From Lanius collurio (Eukaryota; Chordata; Aves; Passeriformes; Laniidae), in assembly GCA_020086605.1 (NCBI GenBank), contig JACBWW010000003.1, positions 8,069,008 to 8,133,007 of the forward strand: 64,000 nucleotides of DNA, given 5' to 3'. The notes beneath the pieces are model-generated. The model saw only the letters and a list, made by a program, of their open reading frames with translations. It did not search any database and was not told the DNA's origin. Every line of letters starts with the position of its first letter. The stretch's first letter is position 1. Positions 26,443-39,365 of this stretch are shown piece after piece. The position numbers were made by a program, and so were the translations under genes.

Positions 26443-26970
26443 CTTCATAGAATCACAGAAGATACTGAGTTGGAAGGGACCTGTCAGGATCATTAAGCCC
26501 AACTTCTGTTCCTGTGCAAGACACCCCAAGAACCACACCATGTATCTGAAAGCATTGTCAAAATGAGGTCTCCTCTCAGTCCCCTCTTCTCCAGACTGAA
26601 CAAACCAGGGGACTTCAGTTTCTCCTCATTTGGCATCCCCTCAGAAACCTTCAAAATACTTATGGCCCTCCTTTGAATGCTTTCTAATGGTTTACTATCT
26701 TATTTATATTGTGCACCCAAAACTGCACACAGGGCTTGAGGTGAAGCTGCCTCCCTTGCCCAGCTGGTGGTGCTGTGCCTGATGTACCCCAGGACATGGT
26801 TGGCCCTCCTGGCTTCCAGGGCACTGCTGGCTCATGTTCAACTTGCCATCGACCAGCACTCCCAGGTCCCTTTCCGCAGCTCTGCTCTCTCATCCTTCCC
26901 CAGTCTGTATGTGCACCCAGGGTTTCCCTGTTCCCAGGCACAGAATCCAGCACTTGGCCTTGCAACATTT
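26443..26970 (-). mobile_element. CR1 LINE retrotransposon, truncated, antisense
   Basis: Plus-strand text begins TTCATAGAATCACAGAA, the reverse complement of the CR1 terminal tail, followed by GAGTTGGAAGGGACC and TCCAGACTGAACAAACC. Further right are GCTGCCTCCCTTGCCCAG, CTTCCAGGGCACTGCTGGCTC and CACTCCCAGGTCCCTTTCC, all hallmark antisense CR1 segments. The element is 5'-truncated at about 26970, where the similarity ends at CAGCACTTGGCCTTG. Frames are short and disrupted, so it is inactive. Confidence 0.93.
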
Positions 26971-27841
26971 AATATTTTTAATCTTGATTTTTGAAATTAA
27001 GATGAGTTATTTGTCCTCATATTTGTTGTGGAGAAAACGATTATTGTTGCTTACATGTCTGAGTTGGTGTGATCTTCAAGTTGTACATAACCTGAGCTCC
27101 CAAGGTGGTCATTACCTGTTCCTTTACAATGGAGGAAATTTCCAAGTTCTGGGCTGGCTTTATTCAAGCCCTTTGAGTGCTAGTGCAAGCAAGTAATAAG
27201 GATAGCATGATGATGTGTGTCTTTCAAAGCATGACATGACCACTGCAGGTGGTGACAGTCCTAAAAACTGGAAACTGCAGACTTTAAGAGCTCACCAACT
27301 TTTTAATGAGACAAGGAAATAGTAGAGCAGAAGTCCATTCCCTGGACGATGATAGCAACATGAGTAGGAAATGTACAAACCTAACCTTCTCTCTTTGCAG
27401 CCTGAAGCCTGGAGTCCTTCAGGACTCCCAACTATGCAGGGAAGAAGCCAGGAACGCCTCCTTTGGGACCACAGCTAATTAGAATATCCTGAAATTCAAT
27501 GTCAAAACCTGGCCGGAAGCCTTAAAGAGAAATCCCATATTTAAGAACTCGATTAAAGTAACAGCACAGCCACAGAGAATTTCTTCATTAGGGGATCTTT
27601 TACATTTCAGGAAGAAAGAGATTTACTGTGGCTTTTTTTTTTTTTTAATTTTTTTTAGAGAACCTCAATAAGACCACAAAATTGTGGTTTTGTTTAGTTA
27701 CAAAGCCTGTCACATTGAAACAAGTAAAGGTCAGAGAAGAAGCCTTCAAATCTTTTCATTGTCTTTAGTTTAAATTTCCATACACTGAACTATCTGAAAT
27801 ATATTGGTGGAATAAAGCAAAAATATATTGTGTATCTTTAA
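26971..27841. other. non-coding stretch, no gene recognised
   Basis: AT-rich DNA with poly-T runs near 27635-27656. A pyrimidine tract ending TTTGCAG at about 27401 resembles a splice acceptor and opens a 25-codon frame ending in TAA. That is too short to support a coding call. Confidence 0.55.
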
Positions 27842-28330
27842 TGCTGCTTTTCTCTCTAACAGAGTGGCAGATTGTGGAGGGGGTCATATTGTTGCCAACT
27901 ATGCCTATGCTGTAAATAATGAATTTCCAGCAAAAGCAAGAGACTGGTCATGCAGAAGAATCTAAATGTTTCCTACCATTGTGGTGAATCCCTTCTGCTA
28001 GCAATTAATTGTGAGCTATTTATAAATGCTGTTTTCTTCTGCTTCTAAAATTTGTTTTGTTTATTGCAGTTGTAGGCAACACCAATTAATATCTAAATTA
28101 AAAATCTGGAATACTACTTTCCAGCAGCATTATCGCCCACTTTTCTATGGTGCTTCTATACATTTAAATTTAAGCCCTTTTTGAAATTGATGGAATTGTG
28201 CATTTGTTTAAGATGAAGCACGTGCCTGAATGTGCGACTGGATACGGGCAAGAACACGATAGCGTATCAGTCAGAGGTTAGTCACACGCTCAAAAACACT
28301 CGGGGAAGGATTCATCCCTTTTCAGAACAT
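27842..28330. promoter_or_regulatory. candidate conserved non-coding element
   Basis: About 490 bp of complex, repeat-free sequence. It contains homeodomain-type cores (GCAATTAATTGTG near 28001, CACCAATTAATATC near 28080), TTATCGCCCAC near 28131, GCACGTGCC (perfect E-box core CACGTG near 28220) and unusually many retained CpGs at 28218-28305 (GTGCGACTGG, TACGGGC, CACGATAGCG, CACACGCTC, ACTCGGGG). CpG retention in AT-rich bird DNA suggests constraint. The left edge starts with a strong acceptor-like tract ending AACAG at 27862, discussed under findings. Conservation was not tested. Confidence 0.42.
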
Positions 28331-31300
28331 GAAAAGTGCAAAGGTTACAAGTAGGCAAATACCAGCTTAGTATTTTAGATTGGACATTTACATCAGCACT
28401 CGTATTTCCCTTTAAAAAAATTCTTATTAGAGTGTTTTATCTAGACCTCTTTTTATGAGACGTTAATAGAGTCTTTATAAAACTGTGGGTTAGTTAAAAA
28501 CTTGCCTTAGATGATGGTGTCATTACTGGTGGGCCCATGCTGCTCTTTTGGCATTCATCAGCTGGAGGCAAGTGGTCTGTCTCATGGGGAGTTGAGAACT
28601 TGCAGGTTATCACTTTGATTAGCTGCTGTAGGCAACTGGTGGCTACTGTAATTGCCTCTGCAAGTCTGAAATGAATATACATTTCCTCTGACAAGGAAAT
28701 GGTAGGAATACATGCCTAGTGGAAGCTTTAGGTTCCTATAATGCCATGGAGATCAAATTAAAAAAGAAGAAACAGAACCTGTTGCTATCATACTTCATTA
28801 ATTAAGTATCAATTTAGAAAATACTATGGCATTGACAGGTTTGGGACTGGCTGCTGATACTGTTTGGCAGGGATAAATTTTCAAGTGGGTTAATGTGTAA
28901 GCCTTATGGACAATAACAATAATGCTGTTATTGGGAGTCTACCTCTTAAAAATATTGGTTTAAATTATGATGTACAAAGTCAGCCTAATTATTTAAGTAT
29001 TTTACATAGTCATTTTAGAGTAGTTCACTTATTAGCAGCCATGTAGGCAGCACTAGGAGCAGGCTGCCTAGTGAAAGGTGTGGGGAGAGGAACAGAACAA
29101 GAGCAGAAACTTTTGCATGGCTCAAACAGTGCTGGTCTGGGCTGGAGAGAAGCAACTCAGGGATGACAGGGGGAAAATGGCAAACCAGGAGCCAGAACTC
29201 CAGCTGAGATCCAAACAGCCTCCACATTCATCTATTCTCCCAGTTTTGATTTACATCAGCATCCTGTGTTGTTCTCTTATTTCTTTTCCTTCTTGAGAAA
29301 CCTTCTTCTGCCTGTTTCTTTGGGAGATGTGCCAACTGTCGGGCCTTGGCAGTAGAAAAAGTGCAGGAGCTCAGCTCCTGGCAGCTCCATCTCCTTGAAA
29401 CTGTGGTTGTGTGAGCTGAATGGCAAATGCTGGGACAAGGTATTTCAAGAGGGGGCCGGCTGGCCAGCCCCACTGCCACTGAGACAGACATCCCAGTGTG
29501 ATGCCCATAATGTGCTGGGAAGTGCTCAGGGGAGAAAGAGAGGAGGAGACCTGCCCTGCTCTCCCACAGTCACCAACATCACCTGTCAGAGAGCTGTCTG
29601 CCTCCAACCCACAGGGACAGGGAAGTCCCTGGACACCTGCCAGTGGGTCAAAACCTCTGAAGGTTTTGGTTCAGTCCCAGTTCATTTTCTGCTTTGTGTG
29701 GATGCATGTGCTGGTTTATTCATCAGTGGCACTTTCCCATCCCAAAAATTATCTGACCATTCCCAGTGATGCAGCAGTCCAACAGTATAGAGAGATATTG
29801 AACAATGAGTCCAATGGGTCACATTGTTTCCTCTTTTCCGCAAGCACAAGCCCGTAGGATGAAATGAAGCTGCGCCTGTATCATCAAAAGTGAAATTTGG
29901 CCAAGTGCTTCTGATTGAGGAAAGAAAAACAATAGACTGGAAGGCACTGATGTACTTTTTTTTCTTGTTGCTAATATAGCTGCCATTAATGCTTTGGGGA
30001 AAGACAGGGTGAGAAATGAAAAAAAAATTGCTAAAATCAGCTTTGATATCAGTTTTTAAGCGATTGCATCATCCTGGGGATTTATCATATCATAGCTCTG
30101 GAACTGAACTTCACATATTTTGCAAAGATAAGATTTTATTAAAAGCATTATGTTTTCCTATAGAAAAAATTGAGTGGAGTCTATATTCTTTCTTTTTTCT
30201 CACAGGAAAACAAGTTGAGTATTTAGCAATCACATACTTCAGGATAAAAGTGGTGTGTGTGCTTTTCACACATTTTCTGCATAAATATTTTGAGGCTCCT
30301 GTAAAACAGGACAACTGCTTTTTTTATTCTTCATGAATCAGCCCCTATGTTTGAAACAAATCGTTGCAGCAACAAGGAATGACAGCATGACAGCCTAGTA
30401 GGTTATTAATGGGAGTGACAGCCTGCAAATCAGAAATCATGGCAGTGCATCTGTATGAACAGCAATTTGTGCTCAGTTGAATAACCAGGAAATCCAGAAA
30501 ATCAGAAAAGGTTGGGGGAGAAGATGAATCAAACAGAAACATTTTTAGATAACCCAAACTTTCTAGAAGTAATTCGAATGTCAGGGGAAGAACAACATTC
30601 AAAAGTTTACTAGTACAGCTGCTTAGGTTCTCATATGTTTGTTTTGATGTCCACTACAGACCTAAAATTAAACAAAATAAATGAAATAAAATGTAAAAAT
30701 GTTGAGGGATTTTTTAAAACTTACAGTAATATCATCAGGATATTTAGTTGCTTTATCATGTTTTGTGAACAAATTTTATTCTCTATATATTCCAGATAGT
30801 AGAGCTCTGTGAGATGAATTTTGGAAACTTTCCACAAAGAAAAATCTCTGTATAATTTATAAATGCAGATGTTTTGTTTTTTCTACTCTCTAGTTCAGCT
30901 GTTATGTATAAGAAAACAGAGAAAAAACAAGTATATTTTGTTTTCTTTTGGAAGGAATGATGCAATGTAAAGTACAGGTTAGCATGTTTCCAGTCTTAGT
31001 TTACACATAACTTTATGGGGAAACTCTTTATGTACATATAGATGTAGTGTTAAATTATCCACACAGATGTTTTTAGCTTTTCTAGATGCTTCTGAAATTC
31101 TTCTGATGGGCATCTGAACCTGAATTTACTGTTTCATTTTTAATGGGAACTGATCTCAGTCATCAATAACTTTTTGTGTACTTCTCAATAAGGTCAGTCT
31201 TGTTATTTTCATGAACTGAATGAACTCAAAAAGGAGTTTAAGTTTCAGTTACATAGAAACTGCTGTGACCACCCAAGATCAGAGTTAATAACATTTCTGA

Positions 31301-32320
31301 CTCCAGTCCCAGCACAGAAAGGGGAAAATTTGGCAGATCTAACCCCCAAATCAGAGGTTTCTGCAACATACAGACTTTAGACTCGTGCATCTCAATTCAG
31401 ATTTCACCCTTTCAATTAGTGTCAGTTGTTTAACCTAAGGGATATCAATCCCCCAGTGATACATTCCAGCCATATTATTACTTGGGCAGCAAAACTTTAC
31501 TTTGATTTATGTGTTCACTGAGGACTGCAAACTCTAGGAATATCAACCTAGTTTTGCAGATCCTTGTTAAGTGCAATAATCTTGCTTTATTACTGTATAG
31601 GGGTTACTAAAAGTGGGAAAACATGAACAAGGCAAAGGCAGAGAAGGTCCTGCCTTTAATGAAGAGGGACAATAACCCTACTCACCATGAAGAGCATTTG
31701 CCTGATCATCAGGTCATCCATACCCAAAGCAGAAACTTTCAGTGTTCCAAAGGAAGGGAGACAGATCACATATAGTCAGAAGCCCCATACCCTAAAGTAT
31801 GTATTCCGCCCCACACTATTCCCAAACTATTCCTTGCTTTGTCTGCCTGTTTGATTTTGGTATAAGAGTTAAAAAAATATATCTGATAAACCTGAAAAAT
31901 ACATTTTAGTTTGTGAGAAATTGGCTTTTTTTTTGTTTTTTCTTTCCCTGGCTTTGAATATTTCCAATAGCTTTTTCTTTTTTCCCATTGTATTATCAAG
32001 CTGGCAACCTTTGAATCTCATGTTTAAGTTTTATTTCCAATGTTACAGTAGCAATTTTGCATCTCTTCTTCATCAGCCTTTGTGTTTGATTTGTGTTAGA
32101 AGTTAGCTTACTGCTATGGGTAACCCCCAGGCAGTGCTATCATTCTGTCTTGAAGTGGAAAAAAAAAAGAGTATGCCTTTTTGGATCACTAAAAAATAAA
32201 ATAAAATGAAACTAACTCAAAAGAAAACCCCCATTGGTTGAAAAGCTTTTTAATGTCAATACAAAATATAAATAAAATGTGGTTTCTGAATGAAGTATCA
32301 AGACAAATAATCCTCTTGCC
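28331..32320. other. non-coding stretch, no gene recognised
   Basis: About 4 kb with no supported gene. A more GC-rich patch at 29040-29860 carries overlapping open frames on both strands (up to 124 codons on plus, 29395-29769) but no domain, signal or splice context. It may be an old, unrecognised repeat. A splice-acceptor-like tract ends at about 30206 without a supporting exon. Confidence 0.55.
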
Positions 32321-32565
32321 CATCTGTTGTACTAAAATGGCCGCTGCGGTTTAATGTTGTGAGGATACATGTGCCAGTAATGGATGAGATAAAAGCAGAC
32401 ATATGCTAGCAAGAAAGAATAAAAAATGTTCATAATAAGTTATGAGCTGAACCAGTATGGAGAAATATATTCAGACATGAGAGTACAGTATCTGCCAATC
32501 TATGTGTAAAGCACATATTTCCACTGCGTGTAATTGTTCCAGTGGCTTAGTGCCTTCATCCCAAA
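32321..32565. promoter_or_regulatory. candidate conserved non-coding element
   Basis: Starts with AAAATGGCCGCTGCGG, a YY1-like core (AAAATGGC) with two CpGs, and continues through GGATACATGTGCC, GGATGAGATAAAAGC and CCACTGCGTGTAATTGTTCC. Little simple repeat and high word complexity compared with flanks. Texture-based call. Confidence 0.35.
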
Positions 32566-35500
32566 GGACCTCAAGAATGCAACATCACCAGCATCAGCCT
32601 GGGTGAGGTTAATCCTAAATAAAGACTTCCTCATTTTCCCTAGAAACTGCTTATGAATTTATTAAATGACCTTTGTGATTATTTGGATTGGCATTCTTGG
32701 CATAATCTCAATTTACCTGTGAATCACTTCTAGGGTTTGACCAAACTGAAAAACAACTACTTGGCTTTTAAGGAGTAAAGAAACACAGAAAATATAGTCT
32801 TTTCAGGTTTATCTGTGTGAATTTTGTAGAGCTGTACATGACACAGATTGAAGTACACAAGAGATTGCCTCTTGCCTTTGTAAATGGAAAAATTGGTAAT
32901 GACTGAAAGCCACAACACCTGGAAGTCTGTGGTTTGCATGAAGTAAATGGATCTTCTTACTTACAGTCCTGGCAAACTTCAGTTTGTCTGAAGAATAACT
33001 AAAACAAAGATGGTGACACAGAGGCTCCTTCATGTTCTGCTGCCAATGAGACTTGTCTTACCCTCCGGTTGAAAAATGGTATTTCCTACAGGAAATTCCA
33101 AGAACTTAACATATGGAGTCACTCCAAATTGAAACAAGTCCAAATCTCAGATTTTTTTTTACAAAATGAAGCTTTCCAAAGTATTTCATTTTAGTCTCAC
33201 TGAAACACTGAAATAATGCAAGATTCAAGATTCACATTAAAATCTCCAGAGACACTAGCACTGGACCTGTAGAGGACAGAGCATATTTCCTGAGTGCCTT
33301 TAAAAATGATATTTCATTTGTTTCCTGGTCTCATTTAGGGTAGGCCTATTTTCCACAGCTAAGCTGGTATTGCAGAGAAGGCATAGAGAGGGATGTGTAC
33401 AAACAAACACACACAGCATCCTCAGCAGTCAGTTTTCCCTTTCCATTCCATTCACCTCAGGAATCAGTTCTGCAATCTGTAGACTGGTCCTACCACAGAG
33501 ACTGGACTCCTGAGCAGTGGACCGTCCCCAAAATTCATCACAACACCTTAGCCTGAAGTAACCTCAGCAGGCCTTCACTACCAGCCATGTGAAGTTTCCT
33601 GTCAGCTCCCCAAGCCTTCCCTCTGTGCTGTGCCCAACAGCACGTTGTGTCTTCACAAAGCTTCCCTGTTCTGCTGTGGGGCACCAGGCAGCGGCCAGGA
33701 AATCAGTGTGCTGACTGAGGATGCTGCTTCCTCTCCCAGTTCCTATTGTGTCATCATTGCCTCATCACATTCATTCCTATTTTTCACTTTTCCCCTTTGC
33801 AATATATTAAAATTACAAATTCAGAGAGAGTATGTGTTTGTGGGAACAGTTTTTCAGTACACGGTAATATTTATTGTTCGTCAGCACTGAAAAATTGGTC
33901 CTCGTGTTCGTAACCACACAGGAAGACAGGGATCACTGCTGACCTGTGAACGTGATGAAGCTGCTGAGTAAAACTGTGTTCAAACTTTTCAAGAAAGGCT
34001 TAAATATATTTCGTTTTTAGGAATGTAGTTACTTATAACACTAAGTGTATAGACAAATGCAAGGCAATTTATGCAATTCGACTTTCCTTTACATCAATAA
34101 TGTCCATTATAATGTCCATAATATTTTGGACTAGTCTTCAGACTGCTGGGGGAATGAATTTAAAAACAGAATTTAGCCAGGTGTTCATCAGTTGCAGGGG
34201 TATGTTCATAACAAGAGGTAAGACACTGGAACCTGGCAGTGCCAAGATTCCTCTGGGGAAAGCCTGGCTCAACAGATGATCTTTAAGTTACATCATGACA
34301 GATTAATGAATCTGCAACCCAAGAAACAAAAACCAGTGAGTAAGTAGTGTCATATCCTTCTTCCTGAGGAATTCATGTATGAAAGCCAAGACAATTCCTC
34401 CTCTGTGGTTCTACCAAATAAATCTGTACTAAGGAATTACTCTTCTCTTTGAAAATATTTGGCAAAGTTTTGGTACAATTAGCTGCTACACTCATTTTAA
34501 TGAGATTAATTCTCAGAACAAGTATTGAACTTGAATTAAAATCACAGAGCAGAGCAACCCAGATTGCTTTTGTCTATTTAGATCCTGGTGTGCAGTTGAA
34601 CTCAGTATTGTGTCTAGTATAGTAGGTAAAAGATCAGATCTAATATATACACCGTGGTTCAGTCTATTTTCCTCCGACACTTTTTTGGATTTCCCCTCTA
34701 GACTTCTCTTGTCCTTTCTTCTCCTACCATGACAGAGATATTGATATAGTCAAGGGTGACTTATATTCAGATTTGCAATGAGCAATAGAATTGTGATAAA
34801 TTTGTATCCACAATCAATCAATTTGTTTAAAGATGTGAAGTATTAATCATGGGAGGGGAGATGAGATGGAGATGAGTCTACTGAGATAAATTACTCCAGA
34901 CTTTAGACAATGATTATTCATGAATGATAAAAAATACCAGATTCTTAGATCTTTTTTGGAAGAACTATGTGGAAAACACAGCACATGTGCTGCAGAAATT
35001 GTGAGATCCTGTACCAATTCTTGTGTTCCCACAGCATGAAGCAGGGGAGTAGCTCAAGGGCATGACTGGATTTTACAATTTTTTAGTGCTCAGAAACTTT
35101 ATGATAAATGTTTACAAATTGTTGACAAAAGATTTAATTTCAAAAAAAAAAACCCCTTCAACCATTTAAAAATGTTTTATCTTGAGAAAGACAGGGTACT
35201 TTGAAATCCCAATTACTTGTCTGATTTGCCAACATACTCTGCTTGGACAAATACAGACAATCGCAGTGGAGAATCCATGGCAGTGTATGACATGTTTTCC
35301 AGTGCTGCATAAGTAAGCAGTTTGATAACAGCAAAGGGCTCTTGAGCCACCTATGAACACTTTTTCTTGTTGCATGGAGGAAAAAGAACTCAGTTTTGAG
35401 GCCAGTAATTAATTACTTGGTCTTATCTCATACTCCAACAAGGGCTTCCTTGAGTATGTTGTTCAGGTCATTTAGACTGTTCATAGAAAGTTTTTGCTAA

Positions 35501-36054
35501 CTACAGTGGTGCACCTGGGTGGAATTTGGTTCATGAGTGAAAATCTATTTGGAAATCTATGGATATCAACATTTTCATTTGTAGAATTGCTCTGATTTCT
35601 AGAGTCCTGTTTCTGTGCATGAATAGAAGTACCATCATTTTAGCAGAATAATTAAGTGGTTTGATGTTACTTTAATATCTGGGCCTATTTAGGATCTACA
35701 TGCTATGCTGAAATCTCCTATGGATCTAGTATAGTAGATTTAAATTGGGCTTGTCTTGGCAATGATCTCACTCAGGTCAATAAAAAAAAGGAGTGATACT
35801 GAAAGATCATTCATTCTTCCCATTCCTTTGATGTAATTAGAACTAGGGCATTCACTGCAGATGGAGAAGACCTGCTTTCAATTCTTTCCCCAGCTTCAGG
35901 GAGTGTTTACCCAAATTCTTTACCTTTTAGCAGACTGTACTCTGTTGAGAGTCATCATCTTTCCCCCTGAAACTCTGCCACTAGGCAGAAACACATGCAA
36001 GAGTAATTTTCACAGAAAGAAAATTCCAGCAAAACTGTAATACCAGACTTTTAT

Positions 36055-36076
36055 GGATTGGATTGGATTGGATTGG
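36055..36076 (+). repeat. (GGATT)4 microsatellite
   Basis: Four perfect GGATT units plus GG of a fifth. Confidence 0.95.
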
Positions 36077-38627
36077 GTGAATTTACAGCTGAAGGAAACT
36101 AATCCATTTCTCTATGTGTCGTGTCTTGTCATGATAGCTGGGAGACACAGGATGTGAATCAAGGGCACAGTGCTGAAGCTTCATATCCTTCACCTTTAAT
36201 CCTCAGATAGGGTCCCTACTTCATGCTTTTAATTTCATTTTGATAATTAAACCACCATTTCAGGTATATTTTAATATTTTTTTCAGATTAATTTTAATAA
36301 ACTGGGGGTTTTTTTGTCAGCAAATATTGTTTGTTCTAAATAACTGTGCCCACAATAGATATGCTGATCTCCATGGTGTAAATGAACCCCCAGAACAGTT
36401 TCTCCAACAGTGGCCCATAAACGAGGCCACAGAAGTGGGTCTTCTGGGCAGTATTCACTTTTAGGCTCAGAGGCCAAATACTTTAGTCTAAGCTGCCTGA
36501 GAACATATTTGGGTATGAAACCAGAGTATGGCTTGGGCCCATGCCTCAGCAGCTGCAATGAGATATCTCTACTGTTCAAGCACTGCATTTTGGCAGAGTG
36601 TATATATATGCAGACAGCAAAGATCTGCCAGAATCTCATACTGAATCTAGAATGATTTCTTGTGTCAATCTTGTCTCTCTTTTCTTGGTGGCATCTATTT
36701 TGAATCATGGTTTTGAAGCTTTTCATACAGGCTGTTGAAGGTCAAACTGGCTTTTAAAGTGCTTAGACCAGCTTGCTGCCCTGGTTAAGATAACTAAGGA
36801 TTGAAAATTCCCAGCATGGGTATGCAATGAAGAGAAAGCAAATGCATCATGGCTATGAGAAATTGACAAATATGTAGAGAGAGAAGCGTCATTTTCAGGT
36901 ACACACCAACAAAGTCCAAACTGCTAAATATCTAAATTTATTTCAAATGAAGAAACTGCCTTTTCACTTATCCTTAGTTTTAATACTCAGTACTTACATA
37001 CTGAGTCATGCTTCCACAGGCTTGCAGAGTTTTTCAGCTTGACTCTCCAGATTCACAGATTGCACCTTCCTGTTCCCTCTCTTACTCAACCATTATGAGA
37101 AACAGTAGGTCTGTGTCTTCTATTTGTCTTTCTGTCCACACTAGTATTTAATGGGGAGATTGTTTTACTGGGCCATGTGGTGCACCAGTTTTTTCTCTGG
37201 CTTACCTTAGGAGTCCTTCAGAGTAATTGCCAATATGATCAAGACAATATTAGGAAGAAGTGTCTGTCTTCTTCCTTTTATTTCTTTACAGATGAACAGA
37301 AGCCAATATCTTAGCAATTTCCCTTTCTGCACACTATTCCAAGAGCTCTGTGGATCACAGCTGAAGAAATTCTGATGCTTGATATTTCAGGAGAAAACAT
37401 TTCCATGATTTTAATACTAAAATTCCTGTTCTTTCCCTTCATTTTTCTGTCTTACCACTTTTATCATTTTAATCAGATTTTATTCAGGTTGTCTCCTCTT
37501 GAGTCCTTAAACTGGAAACACTGATGATCATCTGAATGCAAAGTTTACTGTGTGATTGTTACTGCTTTCATACTGCAGCTGTAATTTTTTAAATAATAGA
37601 AAATATCTGTGAAATATAAATACAGAAGTTAAATTGCAGTGACAGTGGAAATGAGGTCAATATAATAAACTTGCGACACTAGATAGAAAGGGAAGACTAC
37701 GCCAGTGGATATTAACTGATGAAATCAGGTAATTCTCTGCTCAAAGCCACAAATATAAAGGTTCTCCAGGTAGAAAAAGTTAAATTTCTCTGTATAATGA
37801 CTAATAACATGTAACTGCATTTAATAAGTTAGCTCAGCTGTTAGTAATGCAAATAGGAAGACCTTATTTAGTATGTTGGAAGATGGCTAAGACTTCAAAT
37901 GTTCCAGGTTTTCTAAGCACTAAGAATGTGGGTTAGAGTGTCTTGAGTTTATGAGTATGGAACACATTGCTCCACACCTTCCAAGGAACATCTTGTGCTG
38001 CTCTGTGTTGTTATTGGCAGCACGACTGGGATGGTAACATCCCCTTTTTCCTACTTAACTTATAGCAGCTGTGTTTAGAAGAGAGAGCACGACTGGGACC
38101 TCAAAGCACCTAAAGAACAGACAGGATGCTCCCAAGGGACTGTTCGCAGTGACACACTGGAGAGCCCTGCTTCCTAATTGTCCTTCCTGGACAAATAGCC
38201 TGCCTTGTCTTGTTTATTTTCTGTCCTGTAGTTTTTGTGTTTCCCTTTTGCAGGGAGAGGGAAGTGGTGTGTGTATGAGAAAGGAGAGGGGAAGAGAAGA
38301 GGGGAGGTTGGGAACCCCTGCCCAGCCCCCACATGGGATCAGAACATATAAACTTTTGAATCAGAAATTATAGAATTCTTCTGGTTCTGTCAGTTTAGAT
38401 GAACAGCAGCATCCAAGATATATGAAGTATTTTCTCTTTATAGCATTGTCAGCTGATTCAATCCATATAAGATCTTGAATGATATGCTTAAATATTGCTG
38501 TACTGAAGTGTTTGAAAGAGCAAATAAAACTAAAAAGCCAATATCAAAAACTTCGATTCATGTAAATTGTCTCTACCCATCCAAAAAAGTCTCACTGGCT
38601 TCAATAGCTAAAGACTAATTGGATGAC

Positions 38628-38650
38628 TGAAGCCTAGAATCTAGGCTTCA
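38628..38650. repeat. 23-bp near-perfect palindrome
   Basis: Arms TGAAGCCTAGA and TCTAGGCTTCA are perfectly complementary over 11 bp around a single central A. The spacing is too tight for an RNA hairpin. As DNA it is a symmetric site that could bind a dimer or form a cruciform. Confidence 0.8.
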
Positions 38651-39365
38651 ACTAGTAATATGAATAACTAGAAACCTAACACCACAAATCAAATGTGTTA
38701 ATTTCTGTGTCACTGTGATGCATAGAGCCTCCAAAGAGTTTTGAAACATTTTTTTCCATACATATAATAATGCCCAGGGTTCAAACATTTCCATTCTTGC
38801 TAAGCACACTGCATTCAATTTGCATTATTGGAGTCTGGGTGTTTTGAATTGTAGGTGTGTAATGGCATAATTCTGCATTCTTTGAGCATTTCTGATACTT
38901 TTCTTTCAAGTTTGTAAAATAAAAGAGGTCAAATTCCAGAATAGTGTATTCTTCCTCTTCTAAAAAATGAAAAAGAGGCCATCAATCAAATTGGCAGGCT
39001 CATATCTTTTGTAACCATGTACAAACCACACTCCAACTGGATGAACAGCTGTCAGAGCAGTCTCTTGTCAGCAGGTGGGTTAAAGTTTGCTAATGCATGT
39101 GTACACGTGCAGGCATTCATATCCTTTTCTTGTGAAGATCAATAACAAGATTTCCAAATGTGTTTGCAGTCATGATTTGCTCTGGATGCATTAGTTTTCT
39201 TTTGTTCTTTGGCCCACCTGTCTCTTGTTATCTTTTTAAAATACTTTTGTCCACCATGTGAGAAACTTTCCAGTGAATGAAATCTGGAGAGATAAATAGT
39301 ATAAGTGAATTTTGTTCTTTTGATTCCTTCATAAATCTGAGGTAAATGCTTTGTGTCTAACCATT

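Larger units (their letters stand above)
32566..39365. other. non-coding stretch, no gene recognised
   Basis: About 6.8 kb with no recognised exon or repeat family. The longest open frame of the window, 147 codons on the minus strand at 36283-36726, lies here. It has no recognisable domain, its opposite strand is also open, and its composition is no different from the flanks, so it is not called as a gene. A pentanucleotide repeat and a near-perfect palindrome are listed separately. Confidence 0.6.

Noticed and set aside
27392..27478. Acceptor-like tract TCTCTTTGCAG followed by a 25-codon frame to TAA
   Set aside because: Too short, no conserved peptide recognised, and no partner donor identified upstream.
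29395..29857. Two overlapping plus-strand frames of about 120 codons in a GC-richer patch
   Set aside because: Different frames over the same bases, with minus-strand frames as well. Rising GC content alone reduces stop codons. No domain seen.
30185..30330. Acceptor-like tract CTTTTTTCTCACAG with an open frame
   Set aside because: Good pyrimidine tract, but the following peptide has no recognisable feature, and poly-T-rich introns give many such tracts.
36283..36726. Longest open frame of the window, 147 codons on the minus strand
   Set aside because: No recognisable domain, signal peptide or splice context. The opposite strand is also partly open, and the composition matches the flanks. 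A frame of this length is expected by chance in 64 kb.
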